64,000 nt of DNA from Pseudoips prasinana (GCA_951640165.1 OX621234.1:5647001-5711000), one strand, 5' to 3'. Positions 52,263-62,550 are shown, counted from the stretch's first letter. Notes: a model not told the origin generated them from the letters alone. A program made the numbers and translations.

Positions 52263-52320
52263 CTGTTTGACCTATTCTGGGTGTAATTATCTATAATTAC
52301 ACCCAGAATAGGTCAAACAG
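52263..52320. repeat. Perfect palindrome, 28-bp arms, 2-nt loop, at a SINE-2 break
   Basis: 52263-52290 (CTGTTTGACCTATTCTGGGT...) is the exact inverse of 52293-52320 with CT between. The right arm is genuine antisense SINE-2 sequence (ATAATTACACCCAGAATAGG) leading into the SINE head, so the left arm replaces the SINE 3' half with an inverted duplicate. Confidence 0.95.
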
Positions 52321-52392
52321 ATATCTTTCCTGGGTGGGAATCGAACCCACAACGTGCGACATGAAAGGCAAGCGTTTACCAACCACGACAAA
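52293..52392 (-). mobile_element. SINE-2 head and upper body
   Basis: Minus strand: TTGTCGTGGTTGGTAAACGC then TTGCCTTTCATG, B box region GTGGGTTCGATTCCCACC, ending at the palindrome. Confidence 0.78.
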
Positions 52393-52670
52393 ACTATAAC
52401 ACTGCTATTTTTGTGTCGGGAGCTAAATGCCAGTCGTTGCGGTTTCCTCCTAACAACCCACTTAACAAGTACAGTGCTCGTAAAATTCGATGAAGTTTAT
52501 TCTCGTATTAATCGATAGTAGGCTGGGCGGCCTTCCCAAACTACCGAGCTACAACTAGGTACCATTGGCTTCAGTCAGACAATATGAAACTATAATACAG
52601 AGTAAGTCCCCTGCAACTATACAATATAAAAATTATAAGATACATCTTGTATACTGTAATGTATTGATAT
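52393..52670. other. No recognised feature
   Basis: Unmatched. Confidence 0.4.
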
Positions 52671-52928
52671 TGCACGTCTGGCGCAGCGATTAAGACAGTC
52701 ACCTGCCGCTTCTCCGGCACGGGAATCGAACACGGGACAATTCCCGGGTTCGAGTCCCGGGCCGGACGCCTATTTGTGTGACCTATAAATAGTTGTAGAG
52801 TCTGGATGTAATTTGTGTTTTAATATATTGTGCTACTGTATGTTTGTAAAGTGCCCCGTACAACGCCTGCACTAGCGAATCCCTGTGGGATTAGATTCGC
52901 TAGTGCAGGCGTTGTATTTAAAAAAAAG
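52671..52928 (+). mobile_element. SINE-3 with two internal inverted duplications
   Basis: GCACGTCTGGCGCAGCGATT (A-box region) and ATTCCCGGGTTCGAGTCCCG (B box) are present. Before the B box is an inverted extra copy (GCACGGGAATCGAACACGGG). The 3' end is a perfect 23-bp-arm hairpin (52859-52881 with 52894-52916, arms TACAACGCCTGCACTAGC...) in place of the normal single terminus. Confidence 0.87.
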
Positions 52929-53079
52929 ATACAATATGAAAATGAAAAGTTTCTAACCACGGCTATTAAGTAAATCAGATGGTTAAAGATTATTGGCACC
53001 TAAAAGTCATTTAGTTGCATTACAATTGTAACTAAATACCTATACATTCCATTCCTAAACAATATGCTTATTTAATATT

Positions 53080-53225
53080 TTGATGTGAAACATCTATAGC
53101 CGCACGTAAAACAGATTTCGGGCGAAGCGACGCATGCCGAGGCGACGCGACGCGTCGCCACGCTATACGATAGTAGTGTGTACGGTGTGGCGACGCGTCG
53201 CCATGCGCAATCGACTTTTTATACT
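53080..53225 (-). repeat. Rep-CG, copy 2
   Basis: Inverse of 29690-29830: ATCTATAGCCGCACGTAAAA then CAGATTTCGGG, GGCGACGCGACGCGTCGCCA, GCGCAATCGACTTTTTAT. It has a slightly longer CpG core than copy 1. Confidence 0.65.
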
Positions 53226-53274
53226 TACATAAGTGTTGTATATTATTTTTATTGCTATAGTATAGTAAGAGTTT

Positions 53275-53515
53275 CTGTGTGGTGTGGTGACGGTATAGAA
53301 TATCATCACCCCATCACATCCCGTGGGGGGCGTAGAAATCTTCCGAGAGCCTACCTACCATAGAACGGGCAGCAGCGTTTTTCTGTTTATTATGACCATC
53401 AAACTACGATTGCCAACCCGTCCGCCAAACGTGGCGATAATGGCATATCGCCCCATTCTTTTGGCCAGCTGTGGACGTACTTTGGCTGTCATGATGATGA
53501 TGATAGTGATAAAAT
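53275..53515 (+). mobile_element. SINE-6, near full length, with RTE-like 3' tail
   Basis: CACCCCATCACATCCCGTGG then GGGGCGTAGAAATC, ATAGAACGGGCAGCAGCG, CGATTGCCAACCCGTCCGCC, then TGGCCAGCTGTGGACGTACT then TTGGCTGTCATGATGATGAT. Confidence 0.75.
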
Positions 53516-53522
53516 AAATAAA

Positions 53523-53842
53523 TCTATACAAATAAATAAAATTGAAGTGTCTGTTTGTAATATTGAAATAACCGATTTTTATTACATGTATATGAATATA
53601 TATACGGTACATACTCCAATATAACATTTTTTACAATTTTTGTCTGTCTGTCTGTCTGTTTGTTCCGGCTAATCTCTGAAATGGCTGGACCGATTTTGAC
53701 GGGACTTTTATTGGCAGGAAGCTAATGTAATAAGGAGTAACTTAGGCTACTTTTAATTTAGAAAAATCTTTTTTATTTGAAAAAACAAAAATAAAACAAA
53801 ATAAACTAATTAACACGCGGACGAAGTCGCGGGCACAGCTAG
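53523..53842 (+). mobile_element. HelC Helitron, complete
   Basis: TCTATACAAATAAATAAAAT at the start, GTCTGTCTGTCTGTCTGTTT inside, ACGCGGACGAAGTCGCGGGC then ACAGCTAG at the end. It is flanked by A and T. Confidence 0.9.
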
Positions 53843-54175
53843 TAAATAATAAAATAAAAAGGTTTTTATTCACGTAGACTTTAAAAAAGCGCTTGTAAAT
53901 AGTCAGAACATGTTTGTAGTAATACAGTTATTATTTCTAGTTGCATATTACAGATATTTAGGTACAGGGAATGTTAAAACATTTATACAATTTATTTTAT
54001 AATAGTAGTGATAATTAGCTACCTTGTATTAAGTTATTGTCAAGGAGATTATGTTTAGGTTTAATGATTGAAATTTATATTTTACTACATATTGTCTGAA
54101 TGTTTCTGTCTATATTAAGTAATGAATTCAGTATTATAACGGACCGACAGTAAGGATTTAGGTTAAATATCTGAC
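53843..54175 (-). mobile_element. LINE-R 3' end, long copy
   Basis: Plus strand: an AAATAATAAAATAAAAAGGT tail (antisense), CACGTAGACTTTAAAAAAGC, AAGGAGATTATGTTTAGGTT, TCTGTCTATATTAAGTAATG and TATAACGGACC. It extends further 5' than the 33060 and 33900 copies. Confidence 0.78.
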
Positions 54176-54183
54176 TCTGACTG

Positions 54184-54490
54184 ACAAAAATACAAAATGT
54201 GGTCTATTATTACTGTAGAAAAGGCAATAACGTAATTGTATAACACCTTATCAACACTTGAAATATAGCTGTTTAGCTAAATCGTGCATTCAAAACATAA
54301 ACGGCCGTTTTTGTAACAAATCCACGATTTAGCTAAACAGCTATATTTCAAGTGTTGACAATGTGTTATAAAATTACGTTATTGCCTTTTCTACAGTAAC
54401 TAATAATAGACCACATTTTGTATTTTTGATTCTATTTACGAGTTATGACATTTTTTCGATTGGCGGCGCTAGTGGACTGTAAAAGGCCCC
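54184..54490 (-). mobile_element. Foldback MITE with TTAA target, copy 2 (one end missing)
   Basis: The right end GCGCTAGTGGACTGTAAAAG then GCCCC is followed by TTAA (54491-54494). The left about 55 bp are absent. The loop (CATAAACGGCCGTTTTTG) is inverted relative to copy 1. Confidence 0.83.
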
Positions 54491-54509
54491 TTAATGTTAA
54501 AGTTCTTTA

Positions 54510-55030
54510 TGTCTTCATGACTTGGGGATGAAGTTGGTGAATGCGTGACGAGAGCGTTACGAGCTAGACGAACGGAAGTTGAGAGGGAGACATAACTAGT
54601 GAAGATAGAGACCGTTCGACGGTCACCGTAGCCTAGTTGGTTGTGCTCCTGCCTACGAAGCTGGTGGTCCTGGGTTCGAATCCCGGTAAGTGCAAATATT
54701 TGTGTGATGAGCACGAATATTTGTTTCTGAGTCATGGATGTTTTCTATGTATATATGTATTTATCTATCTATATAAGTATGTATATCGTCGCCTGGAACC
54801 CATAGTACAAGATTTGCTTAGTTTGGGGCTAGGATGATCTGTGTGACATTGTCCCGAGTCCCGAGATAGAGACCGAGAGTTACGTTTCGTATATCACTGT
54901 AGAAGCGAGAAGGAAATGTGCGAGCACAAATTTTCATTCTCTCTCTCTCTCTCTCTCTCATAGCCTATTACATTACGTATATCTAAGTTTTACTTCAGAC
55001 GTGTAGTCTAAATCACACTCGTTTTCTAAA
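54510..55030 (+). repeat. Rep-Y copy split by SINE-1; includes a (TC)n tract
   Basis: CATGACTTGGGGATGAAGTT then GGTGAATGCGTGACGAGAG, and after the SINE GTTACGTTTCGTATATCACT, a (TC)n run (54934-54959) and TCTAAATCACACTCG. The order matches 14755-15005. Confidence 0.65.
54615..54863 (+). mobile_element. SINE-1 with 12-bp target duplication
   Basis: Flanked by AGATAGAGACCG at 54603-54614 and 54864-54875. CACCGTAGCCTAGTTGGTTG (A box) and CCTGGGTTCGAATCCCGG (B box) are intact. The tail is truncated (ends TTGTCCCGAGTCCCG). A long target duplication shows insertion by LINE-type reverse transcription. Confidence 0.93.
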
Positions 55031-55081
55031 TATTTTTTAAAATGGCGCCTAATGCTGATAATAATTTAAAAGATAATTTAT

Positions 55082-55320
55082 CCTGGGACATTATCCACAC
55101 ACGGCCATCTGACAAACTAAGCAGAGCTTGTACTATGGTAACCAGATAACTGATATACTACATATACTACTTTTTTGTAAATACATACCTATATAGATAA
55201 TAACACCCAGACTCAGGACAAACAGACCTGTTCATGCACACAAATATCTGTCCTGGATGGGAATCGAGCCCACGACCTGCGGCTTGAAAAGCAAGCATTT
55301 ACCAACCGCGCCAAAGGGGT
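55082..55320 (-). mobile_element. SINE-2, near full length
   Basis: Minus strand: CTTTGGCGCGGTTGGTAAAT (A-box region), GTCGTGGGCTCGATTCCCAT (B box), TGCATGAACAGGTCTGTTTG, TCCATAGTACA-like and a CCCAGGATAA end. It is the reference for the empty site at 30271/30542. Confidence 0.83.
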
Positions 55321-55683
55321 CGTCAATAATGCAGCTTACTATACATAAATGAATTGACATAATCAATTAATTAGTTTTGAGTTTATCTATGACAAACAAC
55401 ATACAACAATTAGTTTAGATGGGTAAGTATGCTCATGCATGAAGCATTTCATACCTGCAGGACAAGATGAATAGATAATGTACAACATTAATCAGGATGG
55501 CAAAGAGTCGTTACTCTTTTAAAATGAAAACTCGCGCATATCTTTTAAAGGAAATCTAATATCATATTACAGTTGTATTATTTATTATATAATCTATTTA
55601 TTTATTTAAATATATTATAGTATGTAAGTAGGTATATATATGATATGTATCTGTGTAATTTATGTACCTTCTATATCTTCTCA
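55321..55683. other. No recognised feature
   Basis: AT-rich, unmatched. Confidence 0.45.
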
Positions 55684-57955
55684 TCTATATAAATAAAAAG
55701 AGAAGTCCTGACTGACTGACTGACTCATCAACGCCCAGCCCAAACCCTTGGCCCTAGAAAGCTGAAATTTTGCAAAGATGTTTTCTTTATAATGTAGACA
55801 AGGAATAAGGAAGGATTTTTTGAAATTCAACCCCAAAGGGGGTAAAACGGGGGTGCGAAGTTAGTATGAAACTTTGCCGTTTTTGAAGTTAGAGGCATGA
55901 AAGTTGGTATTTGGCCTTGCAGTTAAAAATAAAAAATATATGTTTCAGGATTTTTGGAAATTTCACCCCCAAGGGCAAAAAATAGGGGATGTAAGATTGT
56001 ACGAAAAAAGTCCCAATTTTTAAGTTAAACGCATGAAAATTAGCATTTGGCTTTTTAGTTAAAAATAAAAAATATATATTTCAGGATTTTTGAAAATTCC
56101 AACCCGAAGGTCATAAAATAGGGGATGTAAGTTTGTATGAAAAATGCGATATTTTTGAAGTTAAACGCATGAACATGAGTATTTGGCCTTTCTGTTAAAA
56201 ATATATAGCATTTACTTCAGGATTTTTGGAAATTACACCCCCAAGGGCGGAAAATAGGGGAGATAATTTTATACTGCCTGACTGCCATATCAACGCACAG
56301 TCTAAACGGCTGCAGTTAGGACTTGAATTTTGACAGTAGTTACCTTTTATGACGTAGGCATCCACTGAAGAAGGGTTTTTGAAAATACCACCCCTAAGGG
56401 ACTTAAATAAGGGATGAAATATTTTATGAAAGTGCTTAATTTTGATGTTAAAGGCTTTAGTATATAGACTTGCAGTTAAAAATTAAAATACTTATATATT
56501 TCAGGATTTTTAGACATTCCACCCCCAAGGGCGTAAAATTGGGGATGTAAGTTTATATGAAAAAAGTGCCCACAAGTTTTAAGTTAAACGCATGAAAATT
56601 GGTATTTAGCATTACAGTTAAAAATTAAAAGTATGTGTTTCAGGATTTCCGAGAATTCTACCACGTAGGATGACAAATAGGGGATGTTTGTATGAAAAAT
56701 GTGACATTTTTTAAGGTAAACTCATGAAAATTGGTATTTGACCTTTCATTTAAAAATATGTATTTCAGGATTTTTGGGAATTCCAGCCCTTTAGGGTGAC
56801 AAATAGGGGATGGAAGTTTGTATGAAAAATGTGTCATTTTTTAAGGTAAACGCATGAAAATTAGTATTTCGCCTTTCATTTAAATATTATAAATATATCA
56901 TCAGGACTTTTGGAAATTCCACCCCTAAAGACGACTAAAATAGGGGTTGTAAGTTTGTATGAAAAACTGTTTTTGTTTTTGGAGTTAAAAGCATGTAAAT
57001 TGGTATTTCAGTTAAAAATAAAGCAATCAAGGGAATTATTTGTTGTTAAAAAAAGTAATCCATAACTGATTCAATAGGTCAACACCAAAAATGTACGCCA
57101 ACTTAAATTATAGAGAAATTCGTTTCTTATTGCTTCAAATGTTGTGTTTGTTGTCGTCTAAGTAAAGATTTAGCGTTTTATAAGATTTGTAACTTCTTTT
57201 TTTTTGTATTTTCCATAACATATTAAAAAACATCAATTTAATAAAATTGGGATAAAAAAGTCATTGACCCAAAATTCGAGTTAGCGTAGTATAAATTGTT
57301 CGTGTCGAGATGATCGCACCCAAAAAATATCATCTTAATTTTACTGATCTACAAGTTCACAATTTTGTAACTCGATGGCTTTTATATCGTTTCAGATCGC
57401 AGAACTCATTTGACATATCGGTTAAAATAAATAAATGCTTGAAGTAAAAGGTAGTCCAAAACTGAATCAAAAGATGATCGCCTAAATCTCACCCAAAATA
57501 TATGCCCACATCTTAATTTTACCGCTTTACAAGGTTATATTTTTGTTAGTAGATGGTGTAATCATCGTTTTAGATCGCGCTATGGTTTCGTTCACAAAAT
57601 GTGATATTAGACCTATCAATGCCGTGGTCGCAACCTAAGCTAATGGGAGTTACCTTGGTGATTAATGCATCGTTGATTATTATATTACTTTATTTGACTT
57701 ACTGACTTTACTTAAGGACAATTGATATGTATTCTTTGATATTTTTGGGTTTATGATATCGGGTCTGTTTTTTAAATAACAGTAGCAAAGTAGTCTTTAG
57801 TTTATTTCTTAACTAGGTTATTAATAGGTTAGGTTTTCTTAAATTTATATTGCTTATTTCTTTTCAAAGTATTTTTTTTAGATTAAGCTAGAAGTAAGTA
57901 GTTACATTGGTAATCATTCAAAATTGTCGCGGACGAAGTCGCGGGCACCGGCTAG
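55684..57955 (+). mobile_element. 2.27-kb non-autonomous Helitron with internal minisatellite
   Basis: It starts TCTATATAAATAAAAAGAGA, has CTGACTGACTGACTGACTCA near the start, and ends TCGCGGACGAAGTCGCGGGC then ACCGGCTAG, with A (55683) and T (57956) flanking. The 3' hairpin is of the HelC type. The element has no open frame worth calling. About half of it (55870-57030) is a tandem array. Confidence 0.87.
55870..57030 (+). repeat. Minisatellite inside Helitron, about 130-140-bp unit, about 8 copies
   Basis: Each unit has TTTTGAAGTTAAACGCATGA, a GGTATTTGGCCTT-like phrase, TTCAGGATTTTTGGAAATTC, CACCCCCAAGGGCG and AATAGGGGATGTAAGTTTGT then ATGAAAAA. Units start near 55876, 56018, 56153, 56440, 56577, 56708, 56838 and 56977. 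The third is interrupted by about 130 bp that partly repeats the Helitron start (TATCAACGCACAGTCTAAAC). Confidence 0.85.
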
Positions 57956-57961
57956 TCTACA

Positions 57962-58105
57962 ATATTTTGATACTTTAGTGCACCTACCATGTTTTCTCTG
58001 CATCACCCCAAGGTTGACTGGAAGAGAATGCCTTTGGCATTAAGTCCGCCTCTGTACAATTCTGTGCAAGAAGTTTTTAAATAAAAAACATTATCTATTT
58101 ATTTT
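57962..58105 (+). mobile_element. LINE-V 3' end
   Basis: TAGTGCACCTACCATGTTTT then CTCTGCATCACCCCAAGG, TTTGGCATTAAGTCCGCCTC and an AAATAAAAAACATTATCTAT-like tail. It follows the Helitron directly. Confidence 0.65.
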
Positions 58106-58254
58106 GTCCTGTTTAGACGTAGTTATTACAAGAGTATGCATCATTTCAATGACATACAGAGTGTGAAATAAATAGTGTCGAAAACATAATGTTATTTAGT
58201 TGCAATTCTCACGTTTTATATGCAGGGCAATCAGTGTAGCTAGGGGCGTCGAAG

Positions 58255-58452
58255 TTCTAATAAATAAAAATTAAAAATGACTTAATCAATCGTTAAATCG
58301 GCTTCCATGAGTACATGTAACGTCCTAAATGGTTCGGAATCGATTTTCAACGTCGAAGCCGATTTAACGAATGATTAAGTCATTTTTAACCTTTATCTAT
58401 TTGAACGCCGATCACTATCCCGATGTTCGGCGACTTAGCCGGTAGTCCCCCA
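58255..58452. mobile_element. Foldback MITE, copy 2 of the 51060 family, one arm shortened
   Basis: AATGACTTAATCAATCGTTA then AATCGGCTTC pairs with GAAGCCGATTTAACGAATGA then TTAAGTCATT. The outer CGATGTTCGGCGACTTAGCC then GGTAG is present only on the right. Confidence 0.8.
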
Positions 58453-58455
58453 GGT

Positions 58456-59130
58456 GCTGGGCCATAAAAATCTAATGAGTTCAATAAATCAACAAGAATC
58501 GAAACGCTAAGAAGAAGAAGATTAGGCTCTAGCCTCGTTTCATCGTTCTGTCTCCCGCTTTGCTCTGAAGGAAGTGGAACTATTCCTTGTCTAACTCTTC
58601 TCTGTTTCTTTCTGGTGAAATTCGTTGCAGATTCCAAGACAGAGTTTCCCGATACTTCTTACTACCCTTTCTCAGTAAAATGTAGCCAAAGTCCTATTTC
58701 TCTAGACTATAATTATGTGTACCAAATTTCAGTTATACCGATCCAGTAGTTTTGGCGTAAAGCGCGACAGATAGACAGACAGTAACTTAAAAAAAAAGTT
58801 AAAAGTTACACATGGATACCCTGATGTGTAGGCACAGCAAAACATTACAATGAGAGTAGGCTTTCTTAAAAAGTGTTATAGGTTACATCATCATATCGTA
58901 TTACTTGCAATAATTGCTAAAATTAGAATAACATTAATAATTGATGAATTTAATTATAATAATCAAAGTTATCATTAGGTATATTATGTCAATATAAATA
59001 ATAGGTCATTAAATTATATTTGTCGTATAATTTATTGTTTGCATTGTTATCAATTTATTATAATAATTAGGTATATGTCAATATGAATAGGTATGTGTCA
59101 ATATAAATAATAGGTCATTAAATTGGTCTT
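58456..59130. other. Mostly unrecognised; short repeat pieces at 58555-58640 and 58700-58790
   Basis: 58555-58640 matches 50165-50270. GTACCAAATTTCAGTTATAC then CGATCCAGTAGTTTTGGCGT is a phrase I recall from lepidopteran transposons. 58900-59130 contains a locally repeated AATATAAATAATAGGTCATT (58992 and 59100). Confidence 0.4.
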
Positions 59131-59338
59131 TAACTTGCACATGTGGCGCAGCGGCTAAGACAACGCCTCGCCACTGCGTGTCCCGAGTTCGAGTCCCGCG
59201 CCGGACAACTGTTTGTGTGACCATAAATAGTTGTTCTGATTCTGGATGTAATTTGTGTCCGTCTATTATATGTTTGTAAAGTACCCCGCAACACAAGGAT
59301 TATAACACCTAGTGCGGGCGTTGTCTTTGAAAAATAAA
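59131..59338 (+). mobile_element. SINE-3, full length
   Basis: GCACATGTGGCGCAGCGGCT (A-box region), CCCGAGTTCGAGTCCCGCG (B box), ACCATAAATAGTTGTTCTGA, and GCGGGCGTTGTCTTTGAAAA. Confidence 0.9.
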
Positions 59339-59425
59339 AGACTTTACTGGTTAGTACAAGTCAAATATAAACAATCAAAAAAGTGAATCAAAATTTGTAG
59401 CTTGTATATATAATATGTGCAGTTA

Positions 59426-59487
59426 CCAGTACGAGTCTTGAGTACAACACGTGTTGCCGTTTTGTACTCAATTAAGACTCGTACTGG
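59426..59487. repeat. Inverted repeat, 14-bp outer arms plus 8-bp inner arms
   Basis: CCAGTACGAGTCTT pairs with AAGACTCGTACTGG. Inside, GAGTACAA pairs with TTGTACTC after a 4-nt bulge. Confidence 0.88.
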
Positions 59488-59589
59488 ATCGTACTCGTAA
59501 ATGTTTAAGACAGAAAAGAACAGAAAGAGAATTCTTTGAAAAATTATCAAATCATTTAGCAGATAAAATTTAGATAACATATTGTAGTT

Positions 59590-59960
59590 TTTTTTTTGTT
59601 TTTTAATTCTTTATTTTATTTCGAAACTTTTGACTACAGTCACGCCAGTTCCATCGTACCACAACCAACTTACATCTAACATATTAACACTTTTAGAATG
59701 ATACAATAATACTAACTAAGTAGGTACGTCAATTACACAACTCATACAACATTTTAGCTTCACGTGATATGGGTGCCGATAAAATAGTGTGGAAGAAACC
59801 TAAATCTAATTGATTGACATTTAGATATTTTATAATGATGTCTCTTTGGGTTTGATTCCGTTGACATTCCATTAAATATTGTAGATGTAACGTTATATAG
59901 AAGGCGTCTATTTACATGACACACCTCTTGTGTCATATATTATTACGTGACCTTCAAAGA
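59590..59960 (-). mobile_element. Possible LINE 3' end, antisense
   Basis: T-rich TTCTTTATTTTATTTCGAAA then ACTTTTGACTACAGTCACG looks like an antisense tail and 3' UTR. No second copy here, so this is weak. Confidence 0.3.
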
Positions 59961-60163
59961 GGATGACGAGGATAAAACGTTTTTCACTCATGCTACTCAC
60001 ACGGCGCGGCTGACGACTATTCAAGATTACTCTTGCTAATCTCTGATCAAATACTCATTCAATTATGAGTCATGGTTTATGATGTTATACGTCGCAGTCG
60101 CGGGGGATTCTACAAAACTTGCAATTTACAACATATTACACCTAGACGGAGAAGGCAGCGGTT

Positions 60164-60727
60164 AAAAAAACCGGCCAAGTGCGAGTCGGAGTCGCCCTTG
60201 AAGGGTTCCGTGGCAGCAAGTATTTCAATTGATTAAATGAAAGGTAAATTGAGGTTTACGATTTATGACGTATTAAAAAAAACTACTTGCTAGATCTCGT
60301 TCAAACCAATTTTCGTTGTTAGTTTTCATGGTAATGTACATCATATATTTCTTTAGTTTTATTATTCACTTATTTTAGAAGTTACAGGGGGGGGGGGCAC
60401 TTATTTTACCACTTTGTAAGTGCCTCTCGCGCAAACTATTCAGTTTAGAAAAAAATGATATTAGGAACCTAAATATCATTTTTGAAGACCTATCCATAAA
60501 TACCCCACATGTATGGGTACAATGAAATCTCCGCAATTTATTATTATTTTTCTATTTTTGTGTGAAAATCTTAATGCGGTTCACAGAATACATCTACTTA
60601 CCAAGTTTCAACAGTACAGCTCTTATAGTTTCGGAAAAAGGTAGCTGTGACTTACGGGCGGACTGACAGACAGACATGACGAATCTATAAGGGTTCCTTT
60701 TTTTGCCATTTGGCTACGGAACCCTAA
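60164..60727 (+). mobile_element. Rep-G, long copy
   Basis: ACCGGCCAAGTGCGAGTCGG then AGTCGCCCTTGAAGGGTTCC, a run of nine G at about 60387, TTTGAAGACCTATCCATAAA then TACCCCACATG, GGCGGACTGACAGACAGACA, and TGGCTACGGAACCCTAAAA. It matches 20679-21180 plus an extra 3' segment. Confidence 0.65.
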
Positions 60728-60729
60728 AA

Positions 60730-60832
60730 TGTCGCCTCGCCACTTCGGGTTCGGACATTTTCGGGCAAGACAACTAATTGTGTGACCCATAAATAGTAGT
60801 TCTGAGTCTGGATGTATTTTGAGTCCGTCATT
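60730..60832 (+). mobile_element. SINE-3 middle fragment
   Basis: GTCGCCTCGCCACTTCGGGT then TCGGACATTTTCGGGCAAG (diverged B-box region), TGTGTGACCCATAAATAGTA then GTTCTGAGTCTGGATG. Confidence 0.65.
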
Positions 60833-60863
60833 TAATTTTTAATTTATTTAACAACATATAATG

Positions 60864-60970
60864 TTTTATTGGGACATCAAACAGTTACACATTAATTCAT
60901 AATCTTAAGCTCTTTATCAGTCTGCTTAAGATTATGTATTAATGTGCAACTGTTTGATGTCCCAATAAAA
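60864..60970. repeat. Near-perfect palindrome, 47-bp arms, 13-nt loop
   Basis: 60864-60910 (TTTTATTGGGACATCAAACA...) pairs with 60924-60970 at 45 of 47 positions around TCTTTATCAGTCT. Confidence 0.93.
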
Positions 60971-61281
60971 AAAAATCTTTTATTACACAAAACAATTGAC
61001 ATTCGCAGGAACCAGGTAAACTTTGGACAATTAAGTATATTAAAATAAGAATGTATTTTGTAATAAGTGTGTGTGTGCATGTTCATGGGGTGGGTGTTTG
61101 TGTGTGGTTATGTAGCCGTGTGTGTGGGAGCAGGTGTGTGTGTTATGTGATAAGATAATCAGCTAAAACATGTGAGGATAAGTTCCGTATACTCGTATGA
61201 CAGAGTAATAAGCCAGTCCTGCACAATCCGTTTCATCCTGCTAGTACAGTATTTAACTGTTCCGGAATGCTGTCGACGTAT
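60971..61281. other. Unrecognised, with a GT-rich tract at 61066-61145
   Basis: An imperfect (GT)n stretch. Otherwise unmatched. Confidence 0.5.
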
Positions 61282-61355
61282 GTATATATTTGTAAAGTAC
61301 CCCACGACACAGGAATTGACTTTATTAGTGCGGGCGTTGTCTTTAAAAAAAAGAC
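61282..61355 (+). mobile_element. SINE-3 3' end
   Basis: ATTTGTAAAGTACCCCACGA then CACAGGAATTG, and GTGCGGGCGTTGTCTTTAAA with an A-tail. Confidence 0.75.
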
Positions 61356-61455
61356 AAGTATTTGTGTGCTTTTCAAATTGGACTTCAAGCCCGGAAAACG
61401 AGACTGTTGTGTCGATACAACTATCTTATGCACTACACCAAACATGAAGTCATAA

Positions 61456-61664
<209 letters not shown>

Positions 61665-61833
61665 TCTACTATATAAAAATAAGTCGGGTTTTCCTTCCTG
61701 ACGCTATAACTCCAGAACGCACGAACCGATTTCCACGGTTTTGCATTCGTTGGAAAGGTCTCGGGCTCCGTGACGTGTATAGCAAAGAAAATTTATAAAA
61801 TTTAACGCGTGTAACACCGCGGGGCACAACTAG
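61665..61833 (+). mobile_element. HelE Helitron, tandem copy 2 (169 bp)
   Basis: Almost identical to copy 1. Its CTAG at 61830-61833 abuts the HelD start. Differences include GTGACGTGTATAGC for GTGAGATTTATAGC and CACAACTAG for CACAGCTAG. Confidence 0.9.
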
Positions 61834-62107
61834 TCTATATATATAAAAATCAATGCCACTTTTCGTTGTCATGTTATAACTCAAGAACGCCTTTTCCGAT
61901 TTGGCTAATTTTGGTCTTGAATTATTCGTGGAAGTCCAGGGAAGGTTTGTAGGTAGAGAACATTTAAAAAAAGTCTTGAAAAAGTGTAAAATCGTAGTTT
62001 TTACTAGCTAGCAAATTAAAATATTTTTTGTTTGAATAAATGAACTTAATAATCGTTTTTTTTTATTACTATGCCTTATACGTAGCGGAGCACGTACCGG
62101 GCCGCTA
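61834..62107 (+). mobile_element. HelD Helitron, third in the head-to-tail block
   Basis: TCTATATATATAAAAATCAA at the start, GCGGAGCACGTACCGGGCCG then CTAG at the end, host T at 62108. Confidence 0.9.
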
Positions 62108-62464
62108 GTTATCTATATAAGTAAGTATTTACAAAATATAAGTCGCATATGTAATAACTTTATTGCTTGTTGTTTAAGAACTAGCCAACAGATTATTTAA
62201 AGTGGTTTTTTTTTATCTGAAACAACAAATGTGACTAGCAGACTCATAGATAAGTATAATATTATATCAGTGATCTGATTTCCATAGTAGAAGCTCCGCT
62301 TAGTTTGGGATCAGAAGGCCGTGTGTGAATAATGAACCGGGGTATTATATCGACAAGAACAAATTCATCATTATAGGTAGGTTCAAGTTATTTATTTAAC
62401 GCATACTTTGCTGATTAAATATAGATAAGAACTTTAGTAGGCGTACTATCTGTAATCTCGGTGG

Positions 62465-62550
62465 GAAGAAAACCTTGGAACACTCCAATATCACCTCTAT
62501 TCAAATTAAACTTGTCAATGATTTCCACAAAAAATCACTCTCAAATGTAT
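62465..62550 (+). repeat. Dispersed repeat shared with 16900-17000
   Basis: CCTTGGAACACTCCAATATC then ACCTCTATTCAAATTAAACT. A small 10-bp-arm hairpin (CCGATGGGAC/GTCCCATCGG) follows at 62557-62582. Confidence 0.5.

Noticed and set aside
55870..57030. CRISPR-like array of regularly spaced repeats
   Set aside because: The units are long, diverged and contiguous without unique spacers, and they lie inside a eukaryotic Helitron.
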